NCBI RefSeq assembly: GCF_027744825.2
Contig: NC_071334.1
Coordinates: forward strand, 27,605,937 to 27,669,936
Origin: Synchiropus splendidus
Lineage: Eukaryota > Chordata > Actinopteri > Syngnathiformes > Callionymidae
Direction of reading: 5' to 3'
DNA: 64,000 nucleotides
The notes beneath the pieces were generated by a model, which made no database searches, was not told the DNA's origin, and saw nothing but the letters and a program-made list of their open reading frames with translations. Position numbers and translations under genes: made by a program. Below are positions 28,001 to 43,000 of the stretch, piece by piece. Within the stretch, counting starts at the first letter, position 1. Every line of letters begins with the position of its first letter.

Positions 28001-31000
28001 TATGAACAAGATCTATGTTCCATCTTAGATTTTGTGGGTACAGGTAATATTCCGGTGTGAGTTGCCACCTCGATGTATTATTATGAGCTAGATGCTTGAA
28101 GATTCTGGTCTTTTACAGACAGTTGAAACTATGTAGCCTTTGTAAGAGAACGTTTTTTTCTACCCACCTGACAACAGGACTTAGTAACACAGTACTTGTG
28201 CGTTTTTGTAAAATCACAAACATTACCATGGCGACTGGAACATGCATGTGTTCCACCAAGTCAGACATAAACTGAAACAAGCAAGCCTGTGCTTTGGCAC
28301 TGGCTTATTGCTTCTGAGCCAAAATAGTTAACAACACACATGAACACGTATTCAACTGGAATGTTGTCCTCTGATTTTGTTTTCTTCCGCCATCAACTAC
28401 TAAATCTGGCAAAACCAATAAGGTAAAATTCACTCTTTATTGCTCTTCAATGTTGACGAACTTGACACGTTCTCAGTTTAGCCAGTGTAAAAGAACTGAG
28501 GGTCATTACTGCAATCACAATATTCAACCTCTAAATCAATGTAACACACAAGCAGAGCCAATTGCAGTGCTTTCTCTGGGTCATTCTTTAACTGCAGAGT
28601 ATGCAATACATGTGGGACACAAGAACACAAATAGGACCTTTGCGTCAAGGTAATAAAATCAATGTAAGAGACAAAACACTGCAGTGATGCGTCCACCCCG
28701 CCATTTTGCTTGCAGAAAACAAATAAAAAAGACAGATGTACCAGGCACAAGAAGCTCGAAGAGCGAGGACCACGTCACAGGGCAACTTCAGCCGCTTTGC
28801 AGTGGAATCACATGGTCAGATGTCATTTACCATTTGTGGTCCTTCAACTAAAAAGCTCAAAGAAAAGAATTGAGGAAGCCATAATGTTGTTCTGGAACAA
28901 TATCAAGCCAATCCGACAAATAACCCTGAAGACGCAGTGAGGAATGAAGCAGATTCTGTTTCCAATGCAGAGTGCAAAAAGTGAGATGAAGAATGATGTG
29001 ATTAATAAGAAACAAACATAGTAGTCACGAAGTGCTTAGTTGGAGGCAATTTGCTGAAGGCAGTGAGACACTAAACAAGTTGAAGGAATTCTTTAGTTCA
29101 TAAAAGCCACATCTGCACATTTATTCATTTGCAATGCAATTTTTTTTTTCAGCATTCCAAAGGTGTCTTATCCCCAGAGTGATTCGGTACTATTATTGCA
29201 GTGTAGCATTAAAGTCCATTTCGCAGAATGAAATCACTCTAAGAATTTAAAAAGTTTCCAAATTGTGTGCTAGGTTGTATGGTCAGTCATGTTTATCCTG
29301 AAGAGTTTGCATGTTGGAGGCGTTCTAGACGCAACTGTTGAAAGAAGCGATGCCTTTTTCGAAAAACACGCAAGAGGTGCAGAAAAAGAGATGGTATATT
29401 TGACAATGTGTAAACGTCATTGTCTGACTAAAACAGGTTCCAAGGTTCTCACTCCCAGTGGTCATCACAGGGTGAATGCATGCTCATGTCGCATATCGTT
29501 CGCATGGCAATTTAAAGCAATGAAATCATAAACAAGGAAAAACAATAAATGCCGAGTCGATGTAAAACCATCAACTAAAATTATTTTACTGCGTGAACTC
29601 ACTATACCTCAATGCATAAACACAGAGGGAAGCCTCAGCTGCAGTCTGGAAAGCAGCTCATTATTGTGGTACCTGAGGCGTCCAAGCACAAGCAGGGGTT
29701 TCCCAGCAAGAGAAAGGGGGTCAGCTTTTAGTATTGAAGTATCCAAACATGGATGCACATTTAGCACCAGTTGTATATTCATCTACTAAAAACGAAAAGA
29801 GAAGACTGTAAAAAGCAAGAACATTTAATAAGCATTCGTCTGATGTAAAAATAGTCACATGATTGTAGCGACAAAAGCAACGGTGAGCGTAAAACTATAT
29901 TAATGTCTCAACCTCAGAGAAAAGTCTTTTTTTCCCCCCCCAACTTAAAAACTGTGAAAACAAAAAAAAGGTACTGTTGAGATTTGTTGGTGAGGAACAC
30001 AAGTCACGGTAGAACCAATCAGCACAGTGTTTGTTATGAATATTTAAGTAGATTAGGAATCAACTAAGGGAGAAAAGTTGACATGCTATGTGGCAAAGTT
30101 TATTTGCACATGCAGTTTATCTGAGGCAAATTTGTCTCCAGTCGGGTAAACATTCGGTAACAACTCATAAAAGAAAGCTAATTAATGACATTATGAAATG
30201 CCGAATACAGATTGCGTACCCAACAGCAAAATAAAATGTTAGCGCTTCCTCATCTAAGTCAGTGATATATATCAAAACGGCTCTGTACTTTCTTCACAGT
30301 CTATCCCTCCCTTCACCCGCCCATTCTCCCTCCTCCTCTCGCTTAATCTCCCCAACCCTCTCTCCTTCTTTCTCTCTCACTTGTACACACACTCTGATGC
30401 ACACATGCAGAAAAGCAGCCGGATAGAAAAACTGCAGAGGCACGATGGGGATATTCCGCCTGCACGGACTCTGGTGGTGAGGCGTCCGGAGTTCAGCCAC
30501 AGTGTGAATGTGTGTGTGAATGTGTGCGAGTGTGTGAGAATGAATGTATGCATGTGTGAGTGAGAGAGTGAGTGAGTGATAGAGTGTGAGACCTATGCTG
30601 TGTGAGCAGGGGAACAGATGAGAGCAGGTTAGAGAGGAGCTAAAAAGAGAGGGGGAGTGTTGACGGAGGAACCTCACACCACTGGATCAGAGGACATTGA
30701 TGTGTAACAACTACTCAAACTACAGCCGCTGCTTCGTATGCTGCCACTACCTGGCTGTTCCTGCAACTTCTGCAATGATATAGGCGTCTATCGTAGCGCC
30801 GCTCCACTTGGGAAACAGGCATGCACGGACACAACCGAACATCCAAGCGATTGCATCCTTAGTCAGTGATTCCTGTGTCTGAGGTAAGTCTCTCGTCTCT
30901 TTTCCTCTCATCTCTGCTTCACACTGCAGGTATGTTTAAATAACCTCTGAAGCTGTTTAACCTTTGAGACAAAACCCAAGTTTGGTAAATATAAACCAAT

Positions 31001-34000
31001 ATTTAAGGGTAAGCACAAAGAAAGAAAAGGGTCTATACAGTTGCTTGACATGAAGCGAATCAGACAGTCCAGGTTCAGTGAGATCCTGACTCTCTGAAGT
31101 GAAACACAGCTTGCATGATGCTGCATTTGAGCGAGGGTTACATAAACCAGAAACCCCAAAAAATGATTGCATCAAGCTTTTGTCCCGTGTACTGAGGCAG
31201 CGTGTTGGTGATGAAAGACCCCCTGAGCAAAGAGGCTGTAATACGAGCTGGGCTTCAGACAGTCGGCTGCATCTGATGAAGGACTTTGAACTGAAGAATA
31301 ATCTTTATTAATGGAGTACGTGCCCTCTTTCTCACCTCAAAGAATAGCAGGCGAAGATTACGTGGGCATATTTCCACGGGTGAGAAATAGATATAGATAA
31401 AAACGGGAAATATCAGTTGGCAGCTTCAGACAAGGTGTGATCCAAAATTCATTAAAGAGGCACTGAGATCAGACAGTGTGGAGGAATTCCAGATATTTTT
31501 GCTATCTGAAGCACAATGAATGAGGACCATACCATAATGGCAGCTTTTTAGTTGAGGACGAATAAAATAAGCATTTGTTGGAAGTCACTAAATGCGAGTG
31601 ATGGAAAAACCCGACAATAATCTTACTAATGCAGAGGACATCACAAATCAACCCCAAAACAGCAGCATTTATAACCAGAACCAGTTTGTATACAGACAGA
31701 AAACACAAGGAAGCAGCATTAGTTGCTAGTTCTCATTTGAACCCATGTTTGGTGAACCAAGACTCATCATGTATGTCAGAATCCCCAGCCTGCTGGTCAA
31801 TTTTAACTCCTACATTGCAATCCACCGATGATTGAATCGAAGTATACTAAGACAGCGCCATCCTTGTCTGGCTGAGGCCCATTTTACACCCAAGTTTGGC
31901 AGGTGTGAGTGCTCTGTCTAAAGGGAGCATGATGGGCTTGGTGTTCACTAACACTGGCCAGCGGGGGGCGGTATGTGCAGAACCACTGCTTCAGAACTGT
32001 AATTTCAGAGTGTCACCGCGATAAGTAGTTCAGTTGTTCAGTGAAAACCATTCTTCCTCAAACACTGCGGATGCGACTGAAAACCGAGCTGTTTAAGAAT
32101 CTTTTGTGAAGTTGGTTTCTTCCCAAATACCTGTCGTACAACTTATTAATGAGCCGCAGACTGTTTCTACCAGTCATTTCCAGCATATTGACTGGAGTTG
32201 CTTCAGGGGAAAATTGTGCTTGTGTATTAAGAAATGCAGAACTGAAGTCCAGGGTTAAAGCTCAGATCGATTGTGTTTTTCGATTTTTTGAGCCAAATGG
32301 AACACAACAGGGAGTGGACGCACGTCAACGTCATCATCCAGGTTTAAGATACATCTACACAACTGACTAACAGAACTTCTGCAAAAGCCTAGACTTGGAT
32401 CCGTACTTTCACATTTTTTCTTTCTTAATTAGCCACAACCAAAATGAATGCCAATAGCCGAAGGTAGGTGGGAAAACTGATTTGAAAGAGAGCTTGACCT
32501 CTTGATTCACAGGCAAGTGATAAATCACTTCCACTACCGCTGTGCCAATAAATCTTCTGTCAGGTTGTCCTCCGCGCTTGGACAAGATACTGGGAAGGAG
32601 ATATGTCTCTTACGTCTCATTTGCTAATTGCAGAGATACCTATTAGTTTTGTGTTGGCAGCCATGTTATTAGACTTGGGGGTTCTGATCCTCACCAATAT
32701 TCACTGAGATGTCAACTGATTTAGTGCGACCGTTTCAGATTTCTGCCAATAGAAAAAGCGAGTCACTGACCTGACACGACCCTTGTACTGACAAAGCACA
32801 CCTAATTCCAGGTAAGCTGACAATAGTGAGGTAGGGTTAAGAGGCATTGTCAAGTATTCTAGCCAGAAAAAGAATAAGAAAGTGAATAGGCAAATTCAGC
32901 GAGAACCCTTACGAATGCCAGCAAGTGCTGTCTAAAGAAGTGCCATCATTGGCAGGAGGCTTATCTACTTAAAGCCTGTGTGAGTGCTTGCCACATCTAT
33001 ATACATGGGAACAGCAAAGAACTTCCAGATTCACTAATTCACTAGACGGGCCGGCAGCTGCAGTAACAAACACAAGTGGTCAGTGTCAGGTGTATTTTCA
33101 GATGAAAGGAGCATTGACGGCTGTTTTTAGCAAATCACTCCTACATGACCAGAAAATGATCAAAGAACTACTGAACATCACTTAAACTTACAACTGTTCA
33201 TTGGGGATAAAAGAAATGTGTACAGTATGTTAACAGCATTCAACAGTTTGCCTCCAGTCTGTCAAAAAAAAAATATATATATAAAAACCTAGATATCAAT
33301 CTCCCAAGATTTTGCCTCTCATCTACACGCAAGTTTTCTCACAAGACAACACAACGTTGTCTGATCCAATCACACCCTACTTTTTAACAATCCACTGAGC
33401 GCTTTGAAGGTGACTTTTATTCTCTGCTTGGTGTGACTGGAAGGAATTTAATAGCAGCAAGGGAGTTCTGACGCCACACATCAAGCTAAGGAACCTCAAT
33501 CTGTCTTGAAAGCAGAACCAAGGGGAACTTGACAGACAGTGTGTTTAACAAGAGAAAGGAAGATAACCACAAGAGAGTTAGACACACTGACAAAGAACAT
33601 CAATATTACAATTTTAAGTGATGACGACAGCTTTTAAAAAAAAGGAGTAAGAGCAGCAGAATGACGAGTAATTCCTTTCCAGAAATGAGGGGTACTGACC
33701 AATGTCAACAAATAAACAGTGATGTAGTAAAAGCGTTAATGCTAGATAAGAGGGAAAAGTGTGCTACTGCTACTACTGCTCTCGTATTAACAAGAACCTA
33801 AAGTACCTATGGATACACCAAAATGAGAATTCAAATTGACAAATCACAGTCCCTCGCTCGTTCTCAGATGTACTGAAATACCTCTGCCCTGCAGACATGT
33901 TGGCTGTACCCATCGCGGACTGATAGCAGCTTTAGTCATCTCAACATCCATTTTCGGCTACGCTGTTTTGCAGTTAACAGTCTTCCTAAAAAATATCAGC

Positions 34001-37000
34001 CGACAAATTTTGAGTGCTTTTCCACTATTAATTAATGAGCTGCATTGTTGAGATATCTATATTTTTGCCTGATAATTCTGACACAGCAAAGGTCTGAGGA
34101 CTCAAGATTCAACCATCTCAAAGGGTACCAACTCCAAAACAACACTCCTGAGTTAACACATTTGTCTGTGATCTTTATGTTGTCTGTATTGTATGTCGTG
34201 TCCAGGTCTGAGAGAACAGATATTTCATCCATGCTATATGTCTTGTACTGTAGCATATTTGACAATAAAGTTACCTACCTACCTACCTACCTACATTCAA
34301 CATCCATACTTGGCTTTTCAGTGGTGTGTTTGGTTTCAGGATCATCAGTGTTTTTCATAGTTGTCACTTTAAATTGAACGAGGAACCTCACAAGGGAGAG
34401 AGATGAAGATGAAAAAAGAAGACATGTCTGGCTTACAAAAGCAGGTTGGAACTACCATAATAGCCAGGATGAAACAGCCCTCATATGTTCCAGCAGGATG
34501 CAAGGCTACACTAAACTGTAATAATGTAAGATAGTCACGATAAGCGATCAGAAGTTGATTGTTTATTTGACGTGGTGTAGACTGAAAATTTTGTACATTT
34601 GGAAACATTTATGAAAATTGATGTGATCTGAAATGCAGTGTTGTCCAATATGTGCAACAGAAAAACAGTGCCAAAATGTTCTATGACTACTATATTTCCA
34701 CTGTCCTCAGACGCATTTCACCGAAAAATATTGGAGCCTGAAGGCTGGGTTTTGCTCCCATTCTGACACAAAAGCATTAGTGAGGCTGGCAATGACATTT
34801 GATGACAAGGTCTTTTCATCTGAAGGTGTGAAAGTCAAACGACTGCAGATGCAACACCTATTCTTCCTAGGCAAATAGTTACAATACAAAGAAGTTTTCC
34901 CAGAGCTTGTCCTCTTGTATTTGTTTTCCCAGAGCTTATGCTCTTGTATTAACAAGAACCTAAAGTGAGGAAAGCTATACTGACTCCTCTTCTGATAAAT
35001 TATAGTTTTTTCTCATGAAGACTTGCAGGAAAGCCTACTAAAAGTTTTGTTTTCATTTGAGTCTAATATCTGTTTTGTTTTGTTCTTTTTCCATATTAAA
35101 TGTTAACGATAGTCCGAAATGCCAAGTATGCCCACACTAATATGTTTCTTTTTGAATGTCAATGACTCAGAAGGATTACCAAAATTGATGGAGGTTAGCC
35201 TTGTATTTTGTATGACGATGGTGGGGGCTAAGTATAGACGACATTCCTCAGCTATAATGTAGGTCTCCTCACTAACAGAGGAGACCATCAAGACAGCAAA
35301 AATTCTCCAATAGTAGTTGTATTGCCAGATACATACTTGATGAATACACATACACATAATACACAAATAAGCTGCCTCAACGAAATCTGCATGCAGTAAG
35401 TGTGGAGTGGCTCTCCTCCCCATGTATTAGGGGGAAAGTGTTTTGAAAAACAAAGTATGAATACATGGATGGAATCAGAAAACAACAAAATGTTCTGATT
35501 CAAGTTTACCACATCATGCCCTGAAATACAGAAAATGCACCAAATTGGAACATTCAGCCATATTTTACTTCTATTGCCAATAATAGTAATAATAATAGTA
35601 AGACTAGGGATGATTCGATTGATCGGTCACTGATCATGATCGGTCGATATCAGCATGATCGGTGAATGCCAATCACTACCTGATCACACTGCTGAGCACA
35701 ATAACTGATCACGTGTGACAGCCAGCACTCTGATGAAGCTCCGCTGGTTGTGATGCGTCCGCGCCTCCGTACCCGCTGCTCACTCGGAAGCAGCATGTCT
35801 GCTGTGGTGGTTCTTTCACTCTGTCATGTAAAGTTTGCATCCTGCATCCATCAGTTGTTCTTTTCACAGAATCGTTGCTACATTCTACAAGGTTTTTCTT
35901 TTCTTTTTTTTCCTCCTTGAAGAAGTATATAAAACGCGTCTGAATTAAAATGATTTAACGGTTCATTTTTTGACAACATGTACACAGAAGGTCTCATCAT
36001 TTTGATTACAAATTCATTGTCAATCCATGTGATCAGTATCTGTGATCAGTAACGGTGATCAGTCGTGATCTGGCTGATCGGATCTGGAGCAAAAATCCTC
36101 ATTGAAACATCCCTTTGTTAAGACCAATGAATTCACCTCCAGCAGTTTATTGCTAGTTCATAGTGAAGTCATTAATTCAAAAAAGTTGAATCATTTAACA
36201 TTTTGTACATCAAATAAATCAAAAATGGTAGCACCACAGAACTGCCAGGGCTAAATTCCATTGTAAGCTGGTCTCGACAAGTTAGAGCGATCGATAGAAA
36301 AATAAATAAATAAATGTAAAATAAAAACTGTTTTAATGTTGTTGCTGTCGGAAAATGTACTTCTCAGGTGTTTATCTCAAAAAAGGCTGTCGGAATTAGT
36401 GCTTGATACAGCTTTCCTTTGATCATTCAGCTGCTGCAGAAAGCTGAGTGAAATTGCAAGGATTAGACAAAATTGTCAGATATAACTGCAAGGACTTTTA
36501 GGAACATCTGGAAGGAAATTATTCAACGGCGGTGGAGCTTTTAGGAACGATATTGATTTTCGTGTTAATAATGAACCCCGCAGCGTCATATCAACTTTTC
36601 CAGGTTCAACACCAAACAGTTATCTAATATGCAGTTGCCCCATGGTCGACTAATGACCCCCACAGTGGCTGTACACAGAAATTGTACTTGGTTTTTATTG
36701 TCAATTAGTAGCCACTGGTCTGATGAGAACAGACATCTGCTTGCACAGCAGAAAGCAGCCTTCATCTAACCAAACTGAACCTGCATGGTGTGCTGTGCAC
36801 AGCCAGTAATTATAGCAACATTACTAGACAATTTAAGAAAGGTAATTGGAGGACAGCTGCCAGCATCTGACCTTGTTACTTCCATCCAGGCAATGAGCGA
36901 ACATGCATGTCCAAATCTTCAGTGATATTCAAGCACTATCCCATATACAGCTGTTCAATCACACACATCCTGTTATTGTTCTTTATTTTTTTTTACATTA

Positions 37001-40000
37001 GTTTTATTGAGGTGCAAACTATAAAGACCCACCCAGCAGTAGCGACTCAACAACTAAAATTGCAGTGTTTACTATCATGAGAAGCTATGTTTTGCTATTG
37101 CAGTCATGACCACTTGTTGCCACTGCCGCACCAAAACCAATTCATTACAGACTGTATGAGGCAGATCAAAAGCTTTGTGAATTCTTGTTGATAGATCCAT
37201 TAACTAACAAATGGCTACTGTGAAGCCAGCAGCGGTGCATAATCAGAGAATGAAGAAATAAAATGCCTACAACAGGCAATTAAACTGGGCCGGTCCAGAA
37301 ACTGAAAAGTGTCATATCAGAGGGTATCGCTTCATTATTCAAAGCGGTGCAGAGAAGTCGATGGAGAAGATACCGAGACAAAACGTCCAATCCGTAGCTG
37401 GCAGGTAAGCAAACAGGCAGTCTGCAGGAGGAAGTGACTCCCTGTTGACAGAGAGCAGCCATGGTAGATAAGATGAGACAAATAATTGTTCTATTTGATT
37501 CAGCATCTATGAGAGCCTGTGGAGTGTTTGCTCATTGTAAATCAGCGAGCAGTGGGGTGATGTTATTTTTGTGGCAGTACCTCAGAGGCAAACAGCACAG
37601 TCGTGATTCTTCTATAGAACTTTAACTGAAAAGATGAAACGGTTTGCTCAGGTTTGCATGCTAAATACTTTGCAGGGACTCATGAGCACTTACGGTTCTC
37701 AGTATTAAGAGGTCAGACAACAGTTGAAAATGAAGGAATAAATAAATCGTACGGCTGCGACCTTGAAGGTGTCCTGTTGTGAGGTTAACTTTCTTTGGAA
37801 ATCAAGTCAGAATAGCATTGGATCATAATAAAAAAATAAACGCTTGCAAATGTGTACCCAGTTAAAGTTTGCAAAAGGGCCGCTTCACTTGGAGCACCCC
37901 AAAAAACATTGGTGATGTCTCTTGCACGGCGACTATATTCCAGGTCAAAAATATCAAATCACTGATGCATTTAGAGCAGCTTTAACAAACCTGTTTGTTA
38001 ATAAAAAGCAAAATGAGTCATGAATCATCTGGGTAAGACGTTAACCCGCAAGTCTGTGTAACATTGAAACCATGTGACATCACACTCTTGACTGAGATGT
38101 TGACTCGAGGAGTCGTTTATTTGTGTCGAGATGTTGTCTCTGTTTTTGGACAGAGCAAAATTATGTATTCTCTACAGTAACAGCAGCTTTACAGGAGGCT
38201 GATTCTTACATTCTGAAGGACAAAAGTTCAGAGCCAGGACATATCAAGCTCCCCTGATAGGGCATGAGTAGCGCAAAACCTGCAATTTGGGTCATGTCTA
38301 TCAAACTGTCTGTTCACTTATTAAGTAAAGGAAGTAAATGACTTGGAAATGGATGGCCCTGCTTTTCCATTCTTAACCAAATATTGAGGTGTATTCTTCA
38401 TCTAGCTAAAACTTTAGATGAAACATAATTAGGCCCACTAAAGGTTAAGAATGATAAAAATAAGAAAGTTTTACTGTCGGTGCACCAGAACAAGCTATTA
38501 AAATAAGACAGTGTAAGAGGCAATGACAAGCAAATCCTACAAGTCACAGCACAGACTCTTGTTGCTGAGCCATAGTGAAATCTACAGACTTTGGATCACA
38601 CTTTCCACTGAAGCATCGCCATGATGTTGGTCGGAGACGGCTGTGCTTGATGCTTGACACCATGGACAACAAAGAAATGACCAAATGAAAAGGAAACATG
38701 TGAGCCATGGGTTTTTAAGTCAAAATAATTTCGTCTTGTGTTGAAACGCTCCTGTTCGGGCTCCAGTCAACCGGGCAGAGAGCGGTGGAATCTGTGCTGT
38801 CACAGCTGAAGTGGAGGATTGGGCTGCCAGATTTTTACGGCACCCTGAGAATGATGAAGTGGGTTGCCAGATTTACGTCAGTGGTACCGCAGTCCTAGTT
38901 TCACCTCTGCGTCACATTTTTGTATTCAAATAACATTGTGTTATATCGCTTTGTCAATTTGAAGCGAAAATCCTCATTCAGGCTGCTCTGCACAGTGTTT
39001 GAGCTTGTCACACACCACTATTCAGAAAGTTTGAATGTTTTTTTTGGTTTCCAATTTAAATTTTATTTTTTTAACAATGCGCAAGACTATGACCAACGTA
39101 GTTGAAAGTGACCTTTCCTGAAATCAATTAAAAAACCTTGGCATTTATTTTCCATTTGCGCGTCAATGTTTGAGTTCTCTCACACACTTATTCTTCAGCA
39201 CTGATGGCGAACCTGACCAGTGGACACGCACACATTACCAACTACAACTTTAACGTTATCAATCAGAGTTTCAAGTCAGCATGTCCTTTCTCTCTTTTCA
39301 TGGTAGTGCAGATGCAGTTGTCTTCATCTCACATTTGCATACGAATCTTCCTGTTACCACGAAAAGGAACAGCTGTAAGCTGATTGACGGTCACTGGCAG
39401 CCAGGTGTCATTGATGCACTTTGGTGTGGACAGCCGCACAAGATAGCTCAGTCCAGACAAGTTAGTATACCTCACAAAGGTGGCCACAAAGCAAAAAGGA
39501 AACGCTGTTTCTGACGGTGCCATTTGCTGGCCCTTGCCTCAGTGTGACACCCGTCCATCAAGAGAAGCATTAACTGATTTATGAATATGTTTGCCACCTA
39601 TGAATTAATATATTATTCCTGATTGCTTTCTTTGAAAACAAGAAAACATATGACCAGTCAGCATGCGCAGAACGGTTCGGAATCTTGTACTGGAACAGTA
39701 AGGGAGAGGAGTGTCCACTTATTAAAACCTTTTCCTCTGTCTTGCAGGAAAAATGGTGAGCAAGGACAGCGGCAAATGCACGCTCACCAACTCAGAGTCA
39801 GATTCCGAGGGTGCACCTTTGCCCTCCACCTCCCTGGCACTTGAATATTCCCTGGATGCCAGTCGACAGGTGCGAAAGAGAAACAAGGCCTTGCAAGTGC
39901 GTTTCAAGGATATCTGTGAGGCTCAGAATGAACAAAGGGAGGCAGAGTTGCAGGCATTAGGGAGGGGCAGGAAGCCCCTCTCATACAAGGTGGCATATCG

Positions 40001-43000
40001 GAAGTACATGACAGTCCCAGCACGTAGATCCATCCCAAATGTGACGAAGAGTACGGGAGTGCAAACGTCTCCCGACCTGAAGAAACATTATCAGACTTTT
40101 CCCTTTGAGCGTAAAAAAGGCCACACCTTCAAACACATGGCAGCAGTAGAAACATACAAAGGTCAAAATAATGGTTTTGTCATGGAGGTGAAACAGGCGA
40201 AGACTGCAGCACCGTGCTTAGATGAGGAAGAGGAGGAGGGAGCCTGCGGGAGGAGTGGAGTCCGGAGGACCAGGGCTCTGCTCCATACTAATGAGTGCAT
40301 CACCACGGTAGAGCAGCACACTGCACCTGATGGCCCGTGCTCTGATGCTTTGCTGCTTAGCTGCTCAGTGGACACAGATTGCCTTTCAGACACGCAAAGA
40401 GGAGGAACGAGTGCTGGATCACAGGCCGAGTATCAACTTTGCAGTGTCCCCTCAAATTCCAGGACTGGAATTCAACATCAAGGCGCTGACTCGGATTATC
40501 AAGTCAACAGGCAGCTGCTCAATCTAGAGGAGAGGTCATCCCAAACCCTGCCGGACAGGGCCTCGAAGGTCACGGGTCCCATCGCATGGAACTCGCTAAC
40601 ACAGGTTGAATGTTTGGACAGTCCGTCTGTGCGCAACAAGCGGAAGAAAAGCCACCAGCTCAACGGACTGCAGAGCCAGACGCTTCCACGCTGTACGACA
40701 CAAGCACAGTGCCACAGTGGACAGTTATCTGCTCAGCCTCTGAGGGACATGGAGGAACCTCAGTCACCCGTTGCAGGGAGTACAAACACAGGGGCGAATC
40801 CTGATACCAGGCACGAGGCCTGTAAGCAAATAGTGCCTATGAACAAGGACAGGGATGTAAAAGCACAGCTCCAGGCGATGGAGACCCTCATCAGTTCCAG
40901 TCAAGAAACTATCAAAGTGCTGCTGGGGGTTATCCAGGAACTGGAGAAAGGGGAGGCCCACAGAGAGGGGTAAGGACAACTACCAGCACAGGAAACATTA
41001 TTGTTCATATTATTGCTATCAATACCATACAGTCAACAAACATATCAGAATAAGAAGTTTCTTGGTTTAGCTAATGCTATGATCATTGAGGCAAAAACGT
41101 CAGACTATTACAAAGTATGCTTTGTATTACAGTATTACATAAAATTACACTTACTACAAACATAAAAATCACAATGTGTATGTACACTGCAAACAAACAA
41201 TGACATATTAGCCAGAAGTTGTGAAAACAAGTTGAAGTGAAGCCTGGCTGGCATCATAGTTGCGAGCAACCTTTATTATTTTGTTCAACAATTGTCTCCA
41301 GCTGCCTCTTTAACTTTTTATCTTGAAGTAGGAATAATGAATAATATACAGAGACATTTGGTACAAGAGACTAATATTTCTAATTATCTTCAGTTAAATA
41401 TGAAACCTGTTGCAAGTTTATCATTTCCATTAAAAAATTTCAGATATTTACTTCACAGCTTAAAACCTGAGGGCAGACTCAGATGGTCCAGACCAGGGGT
41501 TATTAACCTTTTTCCTTCTCAGGGCCCACCTTTCCCAGAAAAAATGGGCTCGGGGCCCAGTCAGTAAAACTGATTCATTACAATTGATTTCATTTGTGAT
41601 CAGTAACCATATTTAATCTACTTACACACAAACCAAAACCTTGTGAAATGACATGAAATGACATGTGATCACCCCTAAGGTGTATTTGTCATCGAAAAGC
41701 TCAACCAGCAACAGAAACAGGTGCAAGTCATATTCAACAAATTTACGAAAGAAAAAAAAAAAAGAATAAAATACACTACATGCAAACTGTTGAGAAAATT
41801 GGAAAAACTGATTAAAATTCTGAATAAAACAAGTATAATAAAACCATGTATAAACATCATTAAATAAAAATAATATATTTTATTTAAACTCCAAAGAAGA
41901 TGTAAGTACAGAGTAAATGAAAGTATTGTCATAAAATGTTTTCAAAACTGCTTCAACAGGTGCTTTCATCAACAGTTTTTACTGGTGGGGGGACAACATC
42001 ACTTCTTTATCATTTTTTCTTTTCAAGAACTCCTCCATAGTTGTTAGCTATCACAGATTTGCAGCTGTCTAGTTAATTCAGTGACACACTACTGCCACCA
42101 TATGTGGCTAATGTATTAAAAATGAGCGTCTCGCGCCATTCACGGCCAGAAAAAAACAAAAAAATCACTCGCTCTGTCTAGACACATTAAGAGTAGAGGC
42201 AGGATCATGTTGGGTGAAGGAGAAGAAAAAGACAGGCAAAGACGCATTCATAAGTGCTCTTATGCTCCTAAAATGACAACAATGCCCATCTTTCAAGAAA
42301 CTGTAAGACCACTTCAGCGTCCTTTTTATTGTGATTGAGTGTTGCGTAGCGGAAACTCAAAAGGTGTAAGAAGATCAGGCACTGATATTTTCTGTTTTAT
42401 GAGAATACAATCTGCAATACGGTTCAATTACAAGGTATGCCCAATTTTTTAAGTGTTTCCAAGGAAGTAGGAAGCTTTTTCTGGCTCTGCTTTCAACACC
42501 AGTGCTGCATACAGAGGTGATGAGGGTCTGAGCATGACATGCAAGAATTCAACCTTGAAACTAATTCAGCAGGACCTGAGAACACAACATTAATCAGCAA
42601 TTACAGAGATGTGATACATAGTGTGCAACTTTGTGTGTTTACAGTTCTTCATTTCTATTAACTGCGTTATTTTTTTAACAACATTGTTTGCCGCTGAATC
42701 TAAAACAGAGCACTTTTGGACGAATAAAGAATGATGATGTGGATACTGACGATGGACAGGAAATGGAACTGCCATCATTAAATGGTATATATATATATTT
42801 ATACACAGAGGTGCAGCAGGCAAATGAGCCACAGGTCAAAATATTGTACTGCAGATCTTGAAACTTTAGACTGCTAAAGTAGGGACATCAGGAAGATCAT
42901 GAAAAGTAAATTTGCAAAAGATGTTTGATAGATAATATTTTTTAAAAAAGTGGTTAAAAACATTCCTAAACATTTGAATTACACTGACACATAAATGATT

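Larger units (their letters stand above)
21981..30299. other. DOCK1 host intron, part upstream of INSYN2A
   Basis: Includes a short palindrome (22249), an inverted-repeat element (23161), a C run (23950), an AAC/AAT microsatellite (24581), a possibly regulatory stretch near 24090-24240 and a short duplicate (27623). No gene is supported on either strand. Confidence 0.55.
30884..39747. other. candidate first intron of INSYN2A (within DOCK1 intron)
   Basis: Holds a retrotransposon tail (34060), a small tandem duplication (34894), a hAT element (35605) and a regulatory-looking stretch (36430-36900). No coding exon is recognised. Confidence 0.5.

Noticed and set aside
30294..30677. 127-codon minus-strand open frame rich in Ser, His, Thr and Leu
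   Set aside because: It is the complement of a low-complexity TG/AG tract, so the composition is explained by the repeat.
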